Below, piece after piece: positions 54,030 through 63,605 of a stretch of DNA of 64,000 nt (position 1 is its first letter; every line of letters begins with the position of its first letter). The stretch is from Paracoccus sp. MA (lineage in GTDB: Bacteria; Pseudomonadota; Alphaproteobacteria; Rhodobacterales; Rhodobacteraceae): positions 974,001 through 1,038,000 of the forward strand of contig NZ_CP087598.1 of NCBI RefSeq assembly GCF_020990385.1. The letters are read 5' to 3'. The position numbers were made by a program, and so were the translations under genes. The notes under the pieces are model-generated. The model worked only from the letters and a program-made list of their open reading frames with translations, ran no database searches and was not told the DNA's origin.

Positions 54030-54692
54030 ATGGCGAACAAGGACGGATTGGACCGGCTGGACGAGGACGGTCCCGCGCTGGGCCGGGGGCTGGAGCAGAG
54101 CGCGCGGCTGGCGGCGGCGTTCGACGCTGAGCTGGCGCGGCTGCGGGCCTCGATGGTCCATACCAACCGCGAGGTGGGCACGCTGACATCGGGCATCGGC
54201 AGCGGGCTGCGCCGGGCGTTCTCGGGGCTGGCCTTCGACGGCATGAAGCTGTCGGACGCGCTGAAGGGCATCGCGCGCAGCATGGCCGACAGCGCATTCG
54301 CCGTGGCGATGAAGCCGATCGAGCAGGCGCTGGCCGGGGCGATCGCGCAGGGGGTGAACGGCATGGTCTCGGCGGCGCTGCCCTTTGCGGATGGCGCCGC
54401 CTTCGCGCAGGGGCGGGTGATGCCCTTTGCCAAGGGGGGCGTGGTGAGCCAGCCGACCTATTTCCCGATGCGCGGCGCGACCGGGCTGATGGGCGAGGCC
54501 GGGGCCGAGGCGATCATGCCCTTGCGCCGCGGCGCGGACGGGCGGCTGGGGGTCGCGGCCCAGGGCGGGGGGCGGCCGGTCAGCGTGACCTTCAACGTCT
54601 CGACCCCCGACGTGGCGGGGTTCCAGCGCAGCCAGAGCCAGATCGCCGCCCAGATGGGCCGGCTGCTGGCGCGCGGGGAAAGGAACGGGTGA
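54030..54692 (+). CDS. GTA g11, short tail tape measure protein
   Basis: 220 residues. Helical N-terminus (LEQSARLAAAFDAELARLRA), GIGSGLRRAFSGLAFDGMKLSDALKGIARSM, a hydrophobic helix MKPIEQALAGAIAQGVNGMV, and a C-terminal Gly-rich part (FAKGGVVSQPTYFPMRGATGLMGEAGAEAIMPLRR) typical of tape measure C-termini. Its short length fits the short tail of GTA particles. Confidence 0.9.
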   Translation: MANKDGLDRLDEDGPALGRGLEQSARLAAAFDAELARLRASMVHTNREVGTLTSGIGSGLRRAFSGLAFDGMKLSDALKGIARSMADSAFAVAMKPIEQALAGAIAQGVNGMVSAALPFADGAAFAQGRVMPFAKGGVVSQPTYFPMRGATGLMGEAGAEAIMPLRRGADGRLGVAAQGGGRPVSVTFNVSTPDVAGFQRSQSQIAAQMGRLLARGERNG

Positions 54693-54695
54693 GCC

Positions 54696-55328
54696 ATGGC
54701 ATTTCACGAGATCAGGTTCCCGGCGAACCTGTCCTTCGGCTCGGTCGGCGGGCCGGAGCGGCGGACGGAAATCGTCGCGCTGACCAACGGCCACGAGGAG
54801 CGGCGCACGCCCTGGGCGCATTCGCGGCGGCGCTATGACGCCGGGCTGGGGCTGCGCTCGCTGGACGATGTGGCGGCGCTGATCGCCTTTTTCGAGGCGC
54901 GGGCCGGGCAGATGCACGGCTTTCGCTGGAAGGACTGGGCGGATTGCAAGTCCTGCGCCCCAAGCGCGGCGGTGAGTTTCCTGGATCAGGAGATCGGCAT
55001 GGGCGACGGGGTGCGGCGGGAATTTGCGCTGCGCAAGGCCTATGCCTCGGGGCCGGCGCGCTATTGGCGGCCGGTGGCGAAGCCGGTCGAGGGCACGGTG
55101 CTGGCCGGGGTCGGCAATGTCGAACTGCGCGCCGGGGTGGATTTCGCCGTGGACATGGCGACGGGGGTCTTGCGCTTTGCCGCGCCGCCCGAGGCCGGGG
55201 CCATGGTCACGGCGGGGTTCGAGTTCGACGTGCCGGTGCGCTTCGACACCGACCGCATCGCGGTCTCGGTCGCGTCGTTCCAGGCCGGCGACCTGCCGCA
55301 GGTGCCGGTGGTGGAGGTGCGGCTATGA
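54696..55328 (+). CDS. GTA g12, distal tail protein (DUF2460)
   Basis: 210 residues of DUF2460: FHEIRFPANLSFGSVGGPERRTEIV, HSRRRYDAGLGLRSLDDVAALIAFFEARAGQMHGFRWKDW (split here only by reading), and a beta-rich second half. It forms the distal tail ring that attaches the hub. It starts 3 bp after g11 and overlaps g13 by 4 bp. Confidence 0.92.
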   Translation: MAFHEIRFPANLSFGSVGGPERRTEIVALTNGHEERRTPWAHSRRRYDAGLGLRSLDDVAALIAFFEARAGQMHGFRWKDWADCKSCAPSAAVSFLDQEIGMGDGVRREFALRKAYASGPARYWRPVAKPVEGTVLAGVGNVELRAGVDFAVDMATGVLRFAAPPEAGAMVTAGFEFDVPVRFDTDRIAVSVASFQAGDLPQVPVVEVRL

Positions 55329-56143
55329 GCGAGACGATTGCGCGGGCCTGGGCGGTCCGGCGGCGGGACGGGGTGGTTCTGGGATTCACCGATCACGACC
55401 GGCCGCTGTCCTTCGAGGGCATCGCCTTCCGCCCCGACAGCGGGCTGAGCGCGCGGGCGGTGGTGCAGGGGCTGGGCCTGTCGGTCGACAACAGCGAGGC
55501 GGTGGGTGCGCTGTCGGATGCGGCGATCACCGAGCGCGACCTGATGGCGGGGCGCTGGGACGCGGCCGATGTGCGGCTGTGGGAGGTGGACTGGGCCGAT
55601 ACCGCCAACCGGCGGCTGATCTTTCGCGGCCATCTGGGCGAGGTGGTGCGCAGCGGCGCGGCCTTCCGGGCCGAGCTGCGCGGGCTGTCCGAGCCCCTGA
55701 ACAAGGCGCAGGGGCGGGTCTATCATCCCCGCTGCTCGGCGGCGCTGGGCGATGGACAGTGCCGCTTCGACCTGACGCGTCCGGGCTATTCGGCCGAGGG
55801 GGCGGTGGTCTCGGAGGAGGGCGGACGGCTTATGCTGTCGGGCGTGGCCGGGCATGATGCGCGCTGGTTCGAGCATGGCCAGCTGGTGGTGCTGACGGGC
55901 GCGGCCGCGGGGCTGTCGGGTCTGGTCAAGGCGGATGCCGTCCTGCCGGGCGCCCGGCGCGAGGTCGAGCTTTGGACGGCGCTGGGCATCCGGCCGGCGG
56001 CGGGGGACCGGGTGCGGCTGGTCGCGGGCTGCGACAAGCGGGGCGAGACCTGCCGGATGAAGTTCCTGAACCACCTGAACTTCCGCGGCTTTCCGCATCT
56101 GCCGCCCGAGGACTGGCTGATCGCGCCCAAGGTGAACCGATGA
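55325..56143 (+). CDS. GTA g13, baseplate hub protein with four-Cys iron-sulfur site (DUF2163)
   Basis: 272 residues. DUF2163 start (ARAWAVRRRDGVVLGFTDHDRPL) and the C-terminal hub domain. Four cysteines are placed as C137 and C146 (YHPRCSAALGDGQCRF) and C236 and C243 (VAGCDKRGETCRMKF), matching the iron-sulfur cluster reported in the R. capsulatus GTA hub. The cluster probably stabilises the hub that opens for DNA exit. It overlaps both neighbours by 4 bp. Confidence 0.93.
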   Translation: MSETIARAWAVRRRDGVVLGFTDHDRPLSFEGIAFRPDSGLSARAVVQGLGLSVDNSEAVGALSDAAITERDLMAGRWDAADVRLWEVDWADTANRRLIFRGHLGEVVRSGAAFRAELRGLSEPLNKAQGRVYHPRCSAALGDGQCRFDLTRPGYSAEGAVVSEEGGRLMLSGVAGHDARWFEHGQLVVLTGAAAGLSGLVKADAVLPGARREVELWTALGIRPAAGDRVRLVAGCDKRGETCRMKFLNHLNFRGFPHLPPEDWLIAPKVNR

Positions 56144-56577
56144 GCGCGGCGGCAGAAGCGGCGGTGGTGGCGGCGGCGCGGGCCTGGATCGGCACGCCCT
56201 ATGTGCATCAGGGCTCGGTCCGGGGGGCGGGGACGGATTGCCTGGGGCTGGTGCGCGGCATCTGGCGCGAGTTCTTCGGCGCCGAGCCCGAGGCCATGCC
56301 GGCCTATACGCCGGACTGGGGCGAGGTCGGCGGGGTCGAACTGCTGCTGGGCGGCGCGGCGCGGTTCCTGCTGCCTGCGCCCGCCGAGCGACCGGGCGAC
56401 GTGCTGGTCTTTCGCATGCGGGCCGGGGCGGTCGCCAAGCATATGGGGATAGTGGCGGAATCCGGCGAGCGGGCCAGCTTCGTGCATGCCTATGACCGGC
56501 ATGGCGTGGTCGAAAGCCCGCTCTCGGCGCCCTGGCGGGCGCGGATCGCGGGACGGTTCCGGTTTCCGCCGGTTTGA
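56140..56577 (+). CDS. GTA g14, NlpC/P60-type cell-wall peptidase
   Basis: 145 residues. The catalytic Cys is C34 in GTDCLGLVRGIWREFFG; the His lies in AKHMGIVAESG, and a second His in SFVHAYDRHGVVE. The protein sits in the tail tip and is thought to cut recipient or donor murein during DNA delivery. It overlaps g13 and lies 18 bp before g15. Confidence 0.92.
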   Translation: MSAAAEAAVVAAARAWIGTPYVHQGSVRGAGTDCLGLVRGIWREFFGAEPEAMPAYTPDWGEVGGVELLLGGAARFLLPAPAERPGDVLVFRMRAGAVAKHMGIVAESGERASFVHAYDRHGVVESPLSAPWRARIAGRFRFPPV

Positions 56578-56595
56578 GGGAAAGGTGAGGGCGCA

Positions 56596-59500
56596 ATGGC
56601 GACGATTCTGCTGGCGGCGATGGGCGCATCGCTGGGTGCGGGCTTTGGCGGCACAGTTCTGGGGCTTTCGGGCGCCGTCATCGGCCGGGCCGTGGGCGCG
56701 ACGCTGGGGCGGGTCATCGACCAGCGCCTGCTGGGCGGCGGCTCGAAGGCGGTCGAGACGGGGCGGGTGGACCGGCTGCGCATCCAGACCGCGGGCGAGG
56801 GCACGCCGATTCCGCGGCTTTGGGGACAGATGCGGGTGCCGGGCCATGCGATCTGGGCGGGTCCTCTGGTCGAGACGCGGCGCAGGCATGGCGGCGGCAA
56901 GGGCGCGGGGCCCAGCGTGACCGAGATCGGTTATCGGCTGAGCTTTGCGCTGGCGCTGTGCGAGGGGCCGATCCTGGGCGTGGGCCGCATCTGGGCGGAT
57001 GGCGAGGAGATCCCGGCCGACGAGCTGAACATGCGCGTCTATCCGGGCGACGAGGACCAGCTGCCCGACCCGGCCATCGCCGCGCAGGAGGGCGAGGCGG
57101 CTCCGGCCTATCGCGGCATCGCCTATGTCGTCTTCGAGAACCTGGCGCTGGAGCGTTGGGGCAACCGGGTGCCGCAGCTGTCCTTCGAGGTGACGCGGGC
57201 GGCGAAGCAGGGACGGGGTCTGTCGCGCGAGGTGCGGGCCGTCGCCATGATTCCCGGCACGGGGGAATATTCGCTGGCGACCACGGCGGTCAGCTATGAC
57301 CTGGGTCTGGGCGAGACGCAGGTGGTCAATCACAACACAGCCGTGGCGCCGACCGATTTCCTGGCCTCGATGCGGATCTTGGGCCGGGAATTGCCGAATG
57401 TCGGCTCGGTCTCGCTGGTGGTGTCCTGGTTCGGCGACGACCTGCGGGTCGGTGAGTGCTCGGTGCGGCCCAAGGTCGAGGACCTGTCGCGCGACGGGCG
57501 CGAGATGGCCTGGCGCGCGGGCGGCATCGGCCGCGAGGGCGCGTCCGAGGTGGCGCGGGTGGAAGGCAGGCCGATCTATGGCGGCACCCCGGCCGACGGC
57601 TCGGTGATCGAGGCGCTGCGGGCGATCGCCGAGAGCGGACGCAAGGCGGTGTTCTATCCCTTCATCCTGATGGAGCAGCTGGCGGGCAACGGCCGGCCCG
57701 ATCCGTGGAGCGGCGCGGCGCATCAGCCGGTCATGCCCTGGCGCGGGCGGATCACCACCAGCATCGCGCCCGGTCGCCCGGGCAGTCCCGCCGGCACGGC
57801 CGCGGCCGAGGCAGAGGTGGCGCGGTTCTTCGGCGCGGCCGAGGCGGGGGATTTTTCGCGCGATGGCCGGACGATCACCTATAGCGGGCCGGAGGAATGG
57901 TCCTATCGCCGCTTCATCCTGCATTATGCGCATCTCTGCGCGGCGGCGGGCGGCATCGACGCCTTTCTGATCGGTTCCGAGATGATCGGCCTGACGACGA
58001 TCATGGGGGCCGGCCATTCCTTTCCGGCCGTCGCACAGCTCAAGCGGCTGGCGGCGGATGTGCGCGGCACCCTGGGTGAAGAGGTCAAGATCGGCTATGC
58101 TGCTGATTGGTCAGAGTATTTCGGCCATCATCCCGGCAATGGCGACGTGCATTTCCACCTCGACCCGCTCTGGGCGGATGAAAATATCGACTTCATCGGC
58201 ATCGACAATTACATGCCGCTGTCCGACTGGCGCGAGGGCGAGGATCATCTGGATGCCCATTGGGGGCGCATCGACGATCCGGCCTATCTGCGCGCCAATG
58301 TCGCGGGGGGCGAGGGCTACGACTGGTATTACGCCAGCGAGGCCGACCGGCAGGCGCAGCGGCGCACCGAGATTCGCGACGGCGCGCATCACGAGCATTG
58401 GGTCTGGCGCTACAAGGATATCCGCGGCTGGTGGCAGAACCGGCATCACGACCGCATCGGCGGGGTGCGGCTGGCGCAGCCGACGGCATGGGTGCCGCGC
58501 TCGAAACCGGTCTGGTTCACCGAGATGGGCTGCGCGGCGCTGGACAAGGGCACCAACCAGCCCAACAAGTTCCTGGACGCGATGAGCTCGGAATCGATGC
58601 TGCCCTATTTTTCGGACGGGCGGCGCGACGACGTGATCCAGGCGGCCTATGTGCGGGCGATGACCGAGTTCTGGTCGGACCCGGCGAACAACCCGGCCCG
58701 CGCGGCCTTCGGCCGGACCGGGGCGGGGCGGATGATCGACATGGGCCGCGCGCATGTCTGGTGCTGGGATGCGCGGCCCTATCCGGCCTTCCCGGCGCGC
58801 ACCGACCTGTGGTCGGACGGCCCGGCATGGGAGCGCGGGCATTGGCTGAACGGCCGCGCGGGCGCCGTGCCGCTGGCCGATGTGGTGGCCGAGATCTGCC
58901 GTGAGGCGGGGGTGCGCGCCTTTGACGCCGAGGGGTTGCGGGGGTTGGTGCGCGGCTATGCGCTGTCGGGGGCCGAGAGCGGCCGAGCGGCCTTGCAACC
59001 GCTGATGCTGGCGCATGGTTTCGATGCGGTCGAGCGCGACGGCGTCCTGCGCTTCGTCATGCGCGGCGCGCGGGTCGACGCCGAGCTGGGCCCCGACGAC
59101 ATGGCGCTGGCCGAGGAGGTCGATGCGGTCGAGGTCTCGCGCGCCGCCGATGCCGAGATGGTGGGCCGCATCCGGCTGACCCATGTCGAGGCGGGCGGCG
59201 ACTATGCCGCGCGCACGGCCGAGACGATGATGCCGGGGGCGGAGTTCCTGGCGGTCTCGGACAGCGAATTGGCGATGGCGCTGACGCGCGGCGAGGGGCG
59301 GGCGCTGGCGGAACGCTGGCTGTCGGAAACGGCGGTGGCACGGGACGGGGTGCGCTTTGCCCTGCCGCCCTCGCTGGGGCATCTGGGGCCGGGGGATGTG
59401 GTGCGGCTGGCGGAGCCGGGTGCCGGGGCGCGGCGCTGGCGCATCGACCGGGTCGAGCGGGCGGGCGCGATTACCGTGGACGCGGTGCGGGTCGAGCCGG

Positions 59501-60486
59501 GGGTCTATCGGCCGGCCCGCGTGGTCGAGGGCGAGGCCGCGCTGCGGCCCTTCGTGCCGCCGATCCCGGTCTGGCCGGTGTTTCTGGACCTGCCGCTCTT
59601 GCGCGGAGACGAGGCGCCGCATGCCCCGCATCTGGCGGTGACGGCGACGCCCTGGCCGGGGGCGGCGGCGGTCTGGGTCTCGACCGAGCAGGCGGGAGGA
59701 TACGGGCTGAACATGACGCTGGCCGAACCGGCGATCATGGGGCGGACCGAAGGTCCGCTTTCGGCGGCGCGGCCCGGGGTCTGGGATCGCGGGCCGGCGC
59801 TGCGGGTCCGGATGAAGGGCGGCACCCTGGAATCCGCCTCGCCCGAGGCGCTGATGGCGGGCGCCAACCTGCTGGCGATCGGCGACGGTTCGGCCGAGGG
59901 CTGGGAGCTTTTGCAGTTCGCCGAGGCGCGGCTGGTCTCGGCCGGGCTGTGGGAGATATCGACCCGGCTGCGCGGGCAGGCGGGGACGGATGCCTTCATG
60001 CCGGCGGTCTGGCCCTCGGGCAGCGTGGTGGTGCTGCTGGACGGCGCGGCGCGTCAGGTGGAGCTGGCGCCCTCGGCCCGCAACCAGTTGCGGCATTGGC
60101 GCATCGGGCCGGCCACGCGTGCGCCGGACGACCCGAGCTATCGCCATGTGGCCGCGGCGTTCCGGGGTGCCGGGCTGCGGCCGCTGTCGCCCTGTCACCT
60201 GGAGGTCCGCGGCCGGGTCGTGACCTGGATCCGGCGCACGCGGGTGCAGGGCGACGGCTGGGACGGGCCGGACGTGCCGCTGGGCGAGGCGCAGGAGCGT
60301 TACTCGGCCCGGCTGGTCCGCGACGGGCTGGTGCTTGCCGAGGCTGTGGTGGCGGAGCCGCGCTGGGTGGTGCCGGAGAACAGCTGGTCCCAGGCCATCG
60401 CCGGGGGCGGCTTTGCCATCGAGGTCGCCCAGCTTTCAGACACGTTCGGGGCCGGGCCCCATGCAAGGAGGATGATCGATGCCTGA
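56596..60486 (+). CDS. GTA g15, megatron tail-tip protein with TIM-barrel domain
   Basis: 1296 residues, the largest protein of the particle. It starts with hydrophobic Gly/Ala-rich sequence (LLAAMGASLGAGFGGTVLG). A GTA TIM-barrel (glycosidase-like) domain lies around 430-760 (GGIDAFLIGSEMIGLTT, AADWSEYFGHH, YASEADRQAQRRTEIRDGAHH, WFTEMGCAALDKGTNQPNKF), with a phage tail-tip domain after it (about 790-960) and a beta-rich C-terminal part. In the known GTA it forms the tail spike base that binds the cell. It overlaps the next gene by 8 bp. Confidence 0.95.
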   Translation: MATILLAAMGASLGAGFGGTVLGLSGAVIGRAVGATLGRVIDQRLLGGGSKAVETGRVDRLRIQTAGEGTPIPRLWGQMRVPGHAIWAGPLVETRRRHGGGKGAGPSVTEIGYRLSFALALCEGPILGVGRIWADGEEIPADELNMRVYPGDEDQLPDPAIAAQEGEAAPAYRGIAYVVFENLALERWGNRVPQLSFEVTRAAKQGRGLSREVRAVAMIPGTGEYSLATTAVSYDLGLGETQVVNHNTAVAPTDFLASMRILGRELPNVGSVSLVVSWFGDDLRVGECSVRPKVEDLSRDGREMAWRAGGIGREGASEVARVEGRPIYGGTPADGSVIEALRAIAESGRKAVFYPFILMEQLAGNGRPDPWSGAAHQPVMPWRGRITTSIAPGRPGSPAGTAAAEAEVARFFGAAEAGDFSRDGRTITYSGPEEWSYRRFILHYAHLCAAAGGIDAFLIGSEMIGLTTIMGAGHSFPAVAQLKRLAADVRGTLGEEVKIGYAADWSEYFGHHPGNGDVHFHLDPLWADENIDFIGIDNYMPLSDWREGEDHLDAHWGRIDDPAYLRANVAGGEGYDWYYASEADRQAQRRTEIRDGAHHEHWVWRYKDIRGWWQNRHHDRIGGVRLAQPTAWVPRSKPVWFTEMGCAALDKGTNQPNKFLDAMSSESMLPYFSDGRRDDVIQAAYVRAMTEFWSDPANNPARAAFGRTGAGRMIDMGRAHVWCWDARPYPAFPARTDLWSDGPAWERGHWLNGRAGAVPLADVVAEICREAGVRAFDAEGLRGLVRGYALSGAESGRAALQPLMLAHGFDAVERDGVLRFVMRGARVDAELGPDDMALAEEVDAVEVSRAADAEMVGRIRLTHVEAGGDYAARTAETMMPGAEFLAVSDSELAMALTRGEGRALAERWLSETAVARDGVRFALPPSLGHLGPGDVVRLAEPGAGARRWRIDRVERAGAITVDAVRVEPGVYRPARVVEGEAALRPFVPPIPVWPVFLDLPLLRGDEAPHAPHLAVTATPWPGAAAVWVSTEQAGGYGLNMTLAEPAIMGRTEGPLSAARPGVWDRGPALRVRMKGGTLESASPEALMAGANLLAIGDGSAEGWELLQFAEARLVSAGLWEISTRLRGQAGTDAFMPAVWPSGSVVVLLDGAARQVELAPSARNQLRHWRIGPATRAPDDPSYRHVAAAFRGAGLRPLSPCHLEVRGRVVTWIRRTRVQGDGWDGPDVPLGEAQERYSARLVRDGLVLAEAVVAEPRWVVPENSWSQAIAGGGFAIEVAQLSDTFGAGPHARRMIDA

Positions 60487-61201
60487 GAACACGACCGCCA
60501 ATTGCGCCCTGCCGCTGCTGATGCCGGCGCAGGCGCAGAAACATGTCACGGTGAACGAGGCCCTGCTGCGGCTGGACGGGCAGGTCGATCTGGTGCTGCA
60601 GAGCCTGACCCGCATCGCCCCGCCCGAGACGGTGGTGGACGGCATGTGCTGGGCCGTGCCGCCGGGTGCGGTCAATGCCTGGGAGGGGCAGGGCGGCAAG
60701 GTGGCCATCGGCGCGAATGGCGGCTGGATCTTTGTCCAGCCTGCCTATGGCCGGCGCGCGGTCATCGCCGATCAGGGGGTGGTGGCGATCCATGACGGCA
60801 CGGTCTGGGTGCCGGGTGCGGTCACGCTGGGCCAGCACGGCTCGGGCCTGCTGGCGCGGCAATTGTCCGAGGACGTGACGCTGGGCAGCGGTGCCTGGTT
60901 CGAGACCGCGATGGTCATTCCGCCGGGCGGGCTGGTCATCGGGGCGACGGCGCGGGTGCTGCAGGCGATCACCGGCAGCGCGGCCTCGTGGTCGCTGGGC
61001 ACGGCGGGCGATGCCCAGAGTCTTGGCCGGTTCGGGCAGGGGCTGGGCAAGGCGCAGGGTTCCTGGGCGCGGGGGGTGCTGTCGCCTCCGACCGCCTTCT
61101 GGGAGCCGGTGCCGCTGCGGCTGACCGCCACAGGCGGGCAGTTCACCGGCGGCCGGGTGCGCGTCGTGCTGCATTGGTGGGAGTTGCGGCTGCCGGACTG
61201 A
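60479..61201 (+). CDS. DUF2793 protein, probable GTA tail fibre
   Basis: 240 residues. DUF2793 signature at the N-terminus: ALPLLMPAQAQKHVTVNEALLRLD, then a beta-rich trimer-like region (AVNAWEGQGGKVAIGANGGWIFVQP) and a C-terminal region with GAWFETAMVIPPGGLVIGATARVLQAI and VLHWWELRLPD. In R. capsulatus the GTA tail fibre of this family (rcc00171) is encoded elsewhere; here it is the last gene of the structural operon and overlaps g15. A receptor-binding role is inferred. Confidence 0.88.
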   Translation: MPENTTANCALPLLMPAQAQKHVTVNEALLRLDGQVDLVLQSLTRIAPPETVVDGMCWAVPPGAVNAWEGQGGKVAIGANGGWIFVQPAYGRRAVIADQGVVAIHDGTVWVPGAVTLGQHGSGLLARQLSEDVTLGSGAWFETAMVIPPGGLVIGATARVLQAITGSAASWSLGTAGDAQSLGRFGQGLGKAQGSWARGVLSPPTAFWEPVPLRLTATGGQFTGGRVRVVLHWWELRLPD

Positions 61202-61264
61202 CAGTCTTTTCGCGCCCGTCGGTTTCCGCTAGACTCGGGGGATGAAACTGACGGGCGCGCCTGA

Positions 61265-62104
61265 ATGAACCTGCAGAAAGACATGATCGAGCCGCTTTCC
61301 GACGCTCGGGACGCCCCACGCGATTCGGTCTGGGGGCGCATCCAGCGCGAGGCGCGGATCGCCGTGCGCGACGAGCCGCTGCTGGGCGCGCTGATCCATG
61401 CCGGGCTGCTACACCATGCGACCTTCGAGGCGGCGCTGGCCTATCGCTTTTCGCTGAAGCTCGCCTCGCGCGAGATGAGCGAGCAGATCCTGCGCGAGAT
61501 CGCCGACGATGCCTTTGCCCGTGCGCCGGAACTGTCGGCGGCGGCGCAGGCCGACCTGCTGGCCGTCTATGACCGCGACCCGGCCACGCATCGGCTGATG
61601 CAGCCGATCCTGTTCTTCAAGGGCTACCAGGCGCTGCAGGCCTATCGCATCGGTCATTGGCTGTGGCAGCAGGGCCGCCGCGACATGGCCTATTTCGTGC
61701 AGATGCGCTGCTCGGAAGTGTTCGGGGTGGATATTCATCCGGCCGCCCGCATCGGGACCGGGGTGATGATCGACCATGCCCATTCCATCGTCATCGGCGA
61801 GACGGCGGTGGTGGGCAACGACGTGTCCATGCTGCATTCGGTGACGCTGGGCGGCACCGGCAAGGAAGACGGCGACCGCCATCCCAAGATCGGCAACGGC
61901 GTGATGATCGGCGCCGGTGCCAAGGTGCTGGGCAATATCCGCGTCGGGCATCACTCGCGCATCGCCGCCGGTTCGGTGGTGTTGGCCGAGGTGCCGCCCT
62001 GCAAGACCGTGGCCGGGGTGCCGGCGCGGATCGTGGGCGACGCCGGCTGCTCGGAGCCGTCGAACACGATGAACCAGCTTCTGGGTCACGAGGACCTGTT
62101 CTAG
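61265..62104 (+). CDS. cysE: Serine O-acetyltransferase CysE
   Basis: A 279-residue enzyme making O-acetylserine from serine and acetyl-CoA, the first step of cysteine synthesis. The N-terminal helical domain ([25 protein letters not shown]) is followed by the left-handed parallel beta-helix with hexapeptide repeats ([26 protein letters not shown]) and catalytic His in MIDHAHS and SVTLGG. It follows the GTA operon, as in other Rhodobacterales. Its TAG stop shares the palindrome CTAG with the stop of convergent pyrD. Confidence 0.96.
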   Translation: MNLQKDMIEPLSDARDAPRDSVWGRIQREARIAVRDEPLLGALIHAGLLHHATFEAALAYRFSLKLASREMSEQILREIADDAFARAPELSAAAQADLLAVYDRDPATHRLMQPILFFKGYQALQAYRIGHWLWQQGRRDMAYFVQMRCSEVFGVDIHPAARIGTGVMIDHAHSIVIGETAVVGNDVSMLHSVTLGGTGKEDGDRHPKIGNGVMIGAGAKVLGNIRVGHHSRIAAGSVVLAEVPPCKTVAGVPARIVGDAGCSEPSNTMNQLLGHEDLF

Positions 62105-63159
62105 GGCCAGTCCGCGTTGCCGCTGCCGGTGAGTTCGGCCAGCGTGACATTCTCGCGCGCGAGCCGTTCGTCAAGGTCGTGGGCGATCCGCGCGGCGAGC
62201 GAGAATCCCTGATAGATCAGCGCGGAATAGATCTGGACGGCCGAGGCGCCGGCACGCAGCTTCTGCCAGGCCTGCTCGGCCGAGCCGATGCCGCCGACGC
62301 CGATCAGAGGCAGGCGGCCCTGCGTCTCGCGGTAGAGCCGGGCGAGGATGCGGGTGGCGCGGTCGAAGAGCGGCGCGCCGGAAAGGCCGCCGGCTTCCGC
62401 GGCATGGGGCGAAGCGAGCCCGTCGCGCGAAAGCGTGGTGTTGGTGGCGATGATCGCATCGACCGGGGCAGCGAGGGCCACGGCGGCGATGTCCGCCAGG
62501 GCGGCGTCATCGAGATCGGGAGCGATCTTGATGAACACGGGCGGGCGGTTCGGCAGCGCGTCGCGCGCGGCCAGAACCCCTTGCAGAAGTGCTGACAGGG
62601 CCTCGGGTCCCTGAAGATCGCGCAGCCTCTCGGTATTCGGCGAGGAGACGTTGACGGTCAGGAAATCGGCATGGGCACCGGCAAGGCGCACGACCTGCGC
62701 GAAATCGGCGCTGCGGTCGGCGCTGTCCTTGTTCGCGCCGATGTTCAGCCCGACCGGGATGCCCGCCGGGCGCCGGGCAAGCCGGTCTGCGATGGCCGGC
62801 GCGCCTTCGTTGTTGAAGCCGAAGCGGTTGATGATGGCGCGGTCCTCGGTCAGGCGGAACAGGCGCGGCCTGGGGTTGCCGGGTTGCGGGCGCGGGGTGG
62901 CGGCGCCCACCTCGACGAAGCCGAAGCCGGCACGCATCAGCGCGGGCAGGGCGCGGGCGTTCTTGTCGTAGCCGGCGGCGAGGCCGACCGGGTTCGGCAG
63001 GTCGAGGCCGGCCAGGCGGCTGCGCAGCCGGTCCGAGGTGACGGGCTTGCCGGGCAGCGGCACGAGCCCGCGTTGCAGCGCGAGGATCGAGAGATCATGC
63101 GCGCGTTCCGGGTCGAGGCGATGCAGCGCGGCAAGGCCCAGCCGCTCGATGGGGCTCAT
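62101..63159 (-). CDS. pyrD: Dihydroorotate dehydrogenase (quinone), class 2
   Basis: A 352-residue membrane-associated flavoenzyme oxidising dihydroorotate with quinone in pyrimidine synthesis. It has the N-terminal helical quinone-tunnel region ([15 protein letters not shown]), [13 protein letters not shown], the catalytic Ser in [15 protein letters not shown] and the phosphate/FMN segments [12 protein letters not shown] and YSALIYQG. The ATG overlaps the stop of the DUF952 gene (ATGA). Confidence 0.96.
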   Translation of the reverse strand: MSPIERLGLAALHRLDPERAHDLSILALQRGLVPLPGKPVTSDRLRSRLAGLDLPNPVGLAAGYDKNARALPALMRAGFGFVEVGAATPRPQPGNPRPRLFRLTEDRAIINRFGFNNEGAPAIADRLARRPAGIPVGLNIGANKDSADRSADFAQVVRLAGAHADFLTVNVSSPNTERLRDLQGPEALSALLQGVLAARDALPNRPPVFIKIAPDLDDAALADIAAVALAAPVDAIIATNTTLSRDGLASPHAAEAGGLSGAPLFDRATRILARLYRETQGRLPLIGVGGIGSAEQAWQKLRAGASAVQIYSALIYQGFSLAARIAHDLDERLARENVTLAELTGSGNADWP

Positions 63160-63488
63160 GCAAGGTCTCCGGTGTCGTGGCCGTCGGGTCCGAGGGGCAG
63201 GGGGCGGCTCCAGAGCACATCTCCGGCGCGCAACTCCCGATAGAGATGCGGGAAGAGGTCGCCGCCGCGCGAGGGTTCCCAGCGCAGCTGGGCCAGCGTC
63301 TCGGCGTCGAGCGCCAGCAGGTGCAGCCCCTCCTGTCCGGCGAAATGGCGCGCGAGCGTGCCGGGCAGCTGTGCGGCGGTGGAGAGATGGATATAGCCGT
63401 CCTGCAGGTCCACCGGCGCACCGGCACTGCGACCCTGCCGTTGGAAGGCCTGGAACTCGGCCGCGCGAAAGATCTTGTAAACCAGCAT
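63156..63488 (-). CDS. DUF952 family protein
   Basis: 110 residues of DUF952: [64 protein letters not shown]. The conserved H and S of IHLS and the H of FPHLY suggest an enzyme-like ADP-ribosyltransferase-type fold, but no activity is established. The start at 63488 gives the family N-terminus MLVYKIF; a longer open frame reaches 63539. It is coupled to pyrD by overlap, the usual neighbour in this group. Confidence 0.87.
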   Translation of the reverse strand: MLVYKIFRAAEFQAFQRQGRSAGAPVDLQDGYIHLSTAAQLPGTLARHFAGQEGLHLLALDAETLAQLRWEPSRGGDLFPHLYRELRAGDVLWSRPLPLGPDGHDTGDLA

Positions 63489-63605
63489 GGCCGGTTCATG
63501 CGCCGCGCCGTGCGGGCCGTCAAGCCACGGCTTCGTCAATTGACGGCGTCACTGCCATCCCGCAATCTGCCCCTCGTTCAGACATTCGGGGTGAGAGGGA
63601 TGGAG

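Larger units (their letters stand above)
46622..61201 (+). mobile_element. Complete Rhodobacter-type gene transfer agent structural cluster
   Basis: Seventeen co-directional genes in the order of the R. capsulatus GTA (g1, g2, g3, g3.5, g4-g10, g10.1, g11-g15) followed by a DUF2793 gene. They cover packaging, portal, head maturation, capsid, connectors, tail tube, chaperones, tape measure, hub, peptidase and megatron. All frames are open with tight spacing and many ATGA overlaps. No integrase, replication or lysogeny gene is present, and the flanking genes (fabF, mltG, cysE) are chromosomal, so this is a domesticated element that packages host DNA, not a prophage. Confidence 0.95.

Noticed and set aside
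46622..61201. Active prophage
   Set aside because: No integrase, repressor, replication or lysis genes and no attachment sites; gene order and sizes match the Rhodobacter GTA.
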